From Parcubacteria group bacterium (lineage in GTDB: Bacteria > Patescibacteriota > Minisyncoccia > Phycocordibacterales > WO2-35-19): 32,282 bases of DNA. The stretch lies in assembly GCA_012514175.1 (NCBI GenBank), contig JAAZAU010000009.1:1-32282 (forward strand). Direction: 5' to 3'. The translations under genes and the position numbers were made by a program. Under the pieces are notes generated by a model. It saw only the letters and a list, made by a program, of their open reading frames with translations. It searched no databases and was not told the origin of the DNA. Shown piece after piece: positions 31,234 through 32,282 of the stretch. Every line of letters starts with the position of its first letter. Positions within the stretch are counted from its first letter, which is position 1.

Positions 31234-32282
31234 TTATCCCTCTAAATCAATAACACGACTGAGTTCGTCAAGAGAAGTGATGCCTTGCAAGACTTTAATA
31301 ACACCGTCTTGTTTCATATTTAAAATATTTTGACTTTCAGAGGCTTTGTTTATCTCTCTTTCGCTTGGGTTTTGGATGATTACTTTTTCAACTTTTTCAT
31401 CAGTTAGGATTGCTTCAAAAATGCCGGTGCGTCCTTTAAAACCAGTGAAATTACAAGCTTCACAACCCACCGACTCGTAGACATTGTTTATATCCAAATC
31501 TTCTAAATAGGTTTTGTCGGTAATGCTGTCCAGGGTGTTTTTTATGATTTTGTTTTCAGCTTCTGTTAACTCAGTTTTCTTTTTACATTTGTTACAAAGT
31601 TTTCTTAAAAGTCTCTGAGCCATAGCAATATTGATAGCTGAAGTGATAACTTTTGGATTGACCTCTAAGTCTATGAGACGAGGAAAAGTGCCAGCGACGT
31701 TGTTGGTGTGCAGTGTTGAGAACACCAAGTGTCCTGTCAAAGCCGAATTCACTGCAATTTTAGCTGTTTCTTTATCTCTAATTTCACCCACCATTATTAC
31801 GTCTGGGTCTTGGCGCAAAGCGCTACGGAGTCCTTCCAAAAAAGTATAACCCTTTTTTTCGTCGGTTTGAGTTTGAACAACGCCTTTCAGGTGGTATTCA
31901 ATTGGATTTTCAATGGTAATTATTTTTATTTCTGGCGTGTGTATTTTTTTTAGAAAAGCATAAAGAGTGGTGGTTTTACCGCTTCCAGTTGGGCCAGTAT
32001 TGAGAAGCATACCGTTGGGTTTTTTTAATTCACGTATCAAAATCTTTAAAAGTCTTTCGTTAATACCCAATTCTTCAAGTGGCACTGATATTGTGTCTGG
32101 ATTTAAAATACGCAAAACAATTGATTCTCCATAATTACCAGGCAGGAGGGAAGTACGAGTTTCAATTTCTATACCCTTTAGTTTAATACTAAAACGACCA
32201 TCTTGAGCTTTGTTTTTTATATTAAGTTTTAGGTTTGATAAGAGTTTGATACGAGAAAGCAAAAGATCGTAAGTGGTGTGAT
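31234..32282 (-). CDS. Type IV pilus/type II secretion ATPase PilB/GspE (5' partial)
   Basis: The frame stays open to the window end, so the N-terminal part is missing; about 348 codons are seen. The start of the visible part (HTTYDLLLSRIKLLSNLKLN) belongs to the N2 domain. Walker A GPTGSGKTTTLY, the Asp box ENPIEYHLKGV, Walker B LRQDPDVIMVGEIRD and His box STLHTNN follow. A four-cysteine zinc motif (CNKC...CEAC) and FKGRTGIFEAIL complete the C-terminal domain. The enzyme polymerises pilins at the inner membrane for adhesion, twitching or DNA uptake. A TTG at 32262 is not a real start, since homology continues beyond it. Confidence 0.94.
   Translation of the reverse strand, partial: HTTYDLLLSRIKLLSNLKLNIKNKAQDGRFSIKLKGIEIETRTSLLPGNYGESIVLRILNPDTISVPLEELGINERLLKILIRELKKPNGMLLNTGPTGSGKTTTLYAFLKKIHTPEIKIITIENPIEYHLKGVVQTQTDEKKGYTFLEGLRSALRQDPDVIMVGEIRDKETAKIAVNSALTGHLVFSTLHTNNVAGTFPRLIDLEVNPKVITSAINIAMAQRLLRKLCNKCKKKTELTEAENKIIKNTLDSITDKTYLEDLDINNVYESVGCEACNFTGFKGRTGIFEAILTDEKVEKVIIQNPSEREINKASESQNILNMKQDGVIKVLQGITSLDELSRVIDLEG

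Noticed and set aside
1-32282. CRISPR arrays, tRNA, rRNA or insertion sequences
   Set aside because: No regularly spaced direct repeats, cloverleaf-like segments, rRNA conserved stretches or transposase frames were found on either strand.

Overview
The window looks like a chromosomal segment of a Candidate Phyla Radiation (Patescibacteria, Parcubacteria-like) bacterium. This is an inference from three things: AT-rich DNA with very compact gene packing; minimal housekeeping proteins (a YidC without a periplasmic domain, a shortened YebC); and a PrgI/VirB4/VirB6-type secretion cluster beside LysM-M23, PBP1A and PilB genes, a combination familiar from that group. The standard code fits. Of 36 stop codons I could check, about 28 are TAA, 7 TAG and only one TGA.

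Layout. (1) 1-2230 is an accessory-looking stretch: a Ppx/GppA-like domain fused to a nucleoside 2-deoxyribosyltransferase-like domain, a convergent Nudix plus truncated thymidylate-kinase pair, and a GC-rich set of nested inverted repeats. (2) 2343-4917, minus strand: a LysM/M23 peptidase behind a long leader, then infC-rpmI-rplT and an HU gene with a terminator. (3) 5138-9625: a PcrA/UvrD helicase, a convergent two-part UbiA-type membrane protein, and RsmA with an in-frame insertion. (4) 9682-17980, plus strand: a type IV secretion-like operon (two envelope proteins, a VirB6/TrbL-like channel protein, a soluble coiled-coil protein, PrgI, a TraC-N-like protein, the VirB4 ATPase and a small membrane protein). 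A small minus-strand pair (bacterial-PH protein and an 85-residue membrane protein) follows. A second plus-strand block (18839-21999) holds a secreted beta-rich protein, a VirB2-like membrane segment fused to an M15-like peptidase domain, and a membrane-anchored beta-propeller-like protein. (5) 22009-26260 is the replication-origin neighbourhood: rpmH-rnpA-yidC diverge from dnaA-dnaN and a small DUF721/DciA-like ORF. (6) 26257-32282, minus strand: PBP1A, a 59-residue hyper-acidic protein, ruvC, yebC, ruvB (no ruvA here) and the C-terminal part of a PilB/GspE ATPase. Between ruvB and pilB, on the plus strand, lies a strongly structured promoter-to-terminator element that I read as a non-coding RNA gene.

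How it fits together. The secretion genes, the M15-like and M23 peptidases, PBP1A and PilB suggest an envelope-spanning transport or pilus apparatus with wall-remodelling enzymes. No relaxase or VirD4 coupling protein is visible, so conjugation is not supported by this window alone. Many transcription units carry a TATAAT-like or extended -10 box ending only 6-12 bases before the start codon, which suggests leaderless or near-leaderless mRNAs.

The strongest candidates for something undescribed are the 30902-31163 RNA element, the 1976-2190 repeat with matching tandem G-A mismatches, the pilin-like/peptidase fusion, and the Ppx/GppA-deoxyribosyltransferase fusion.
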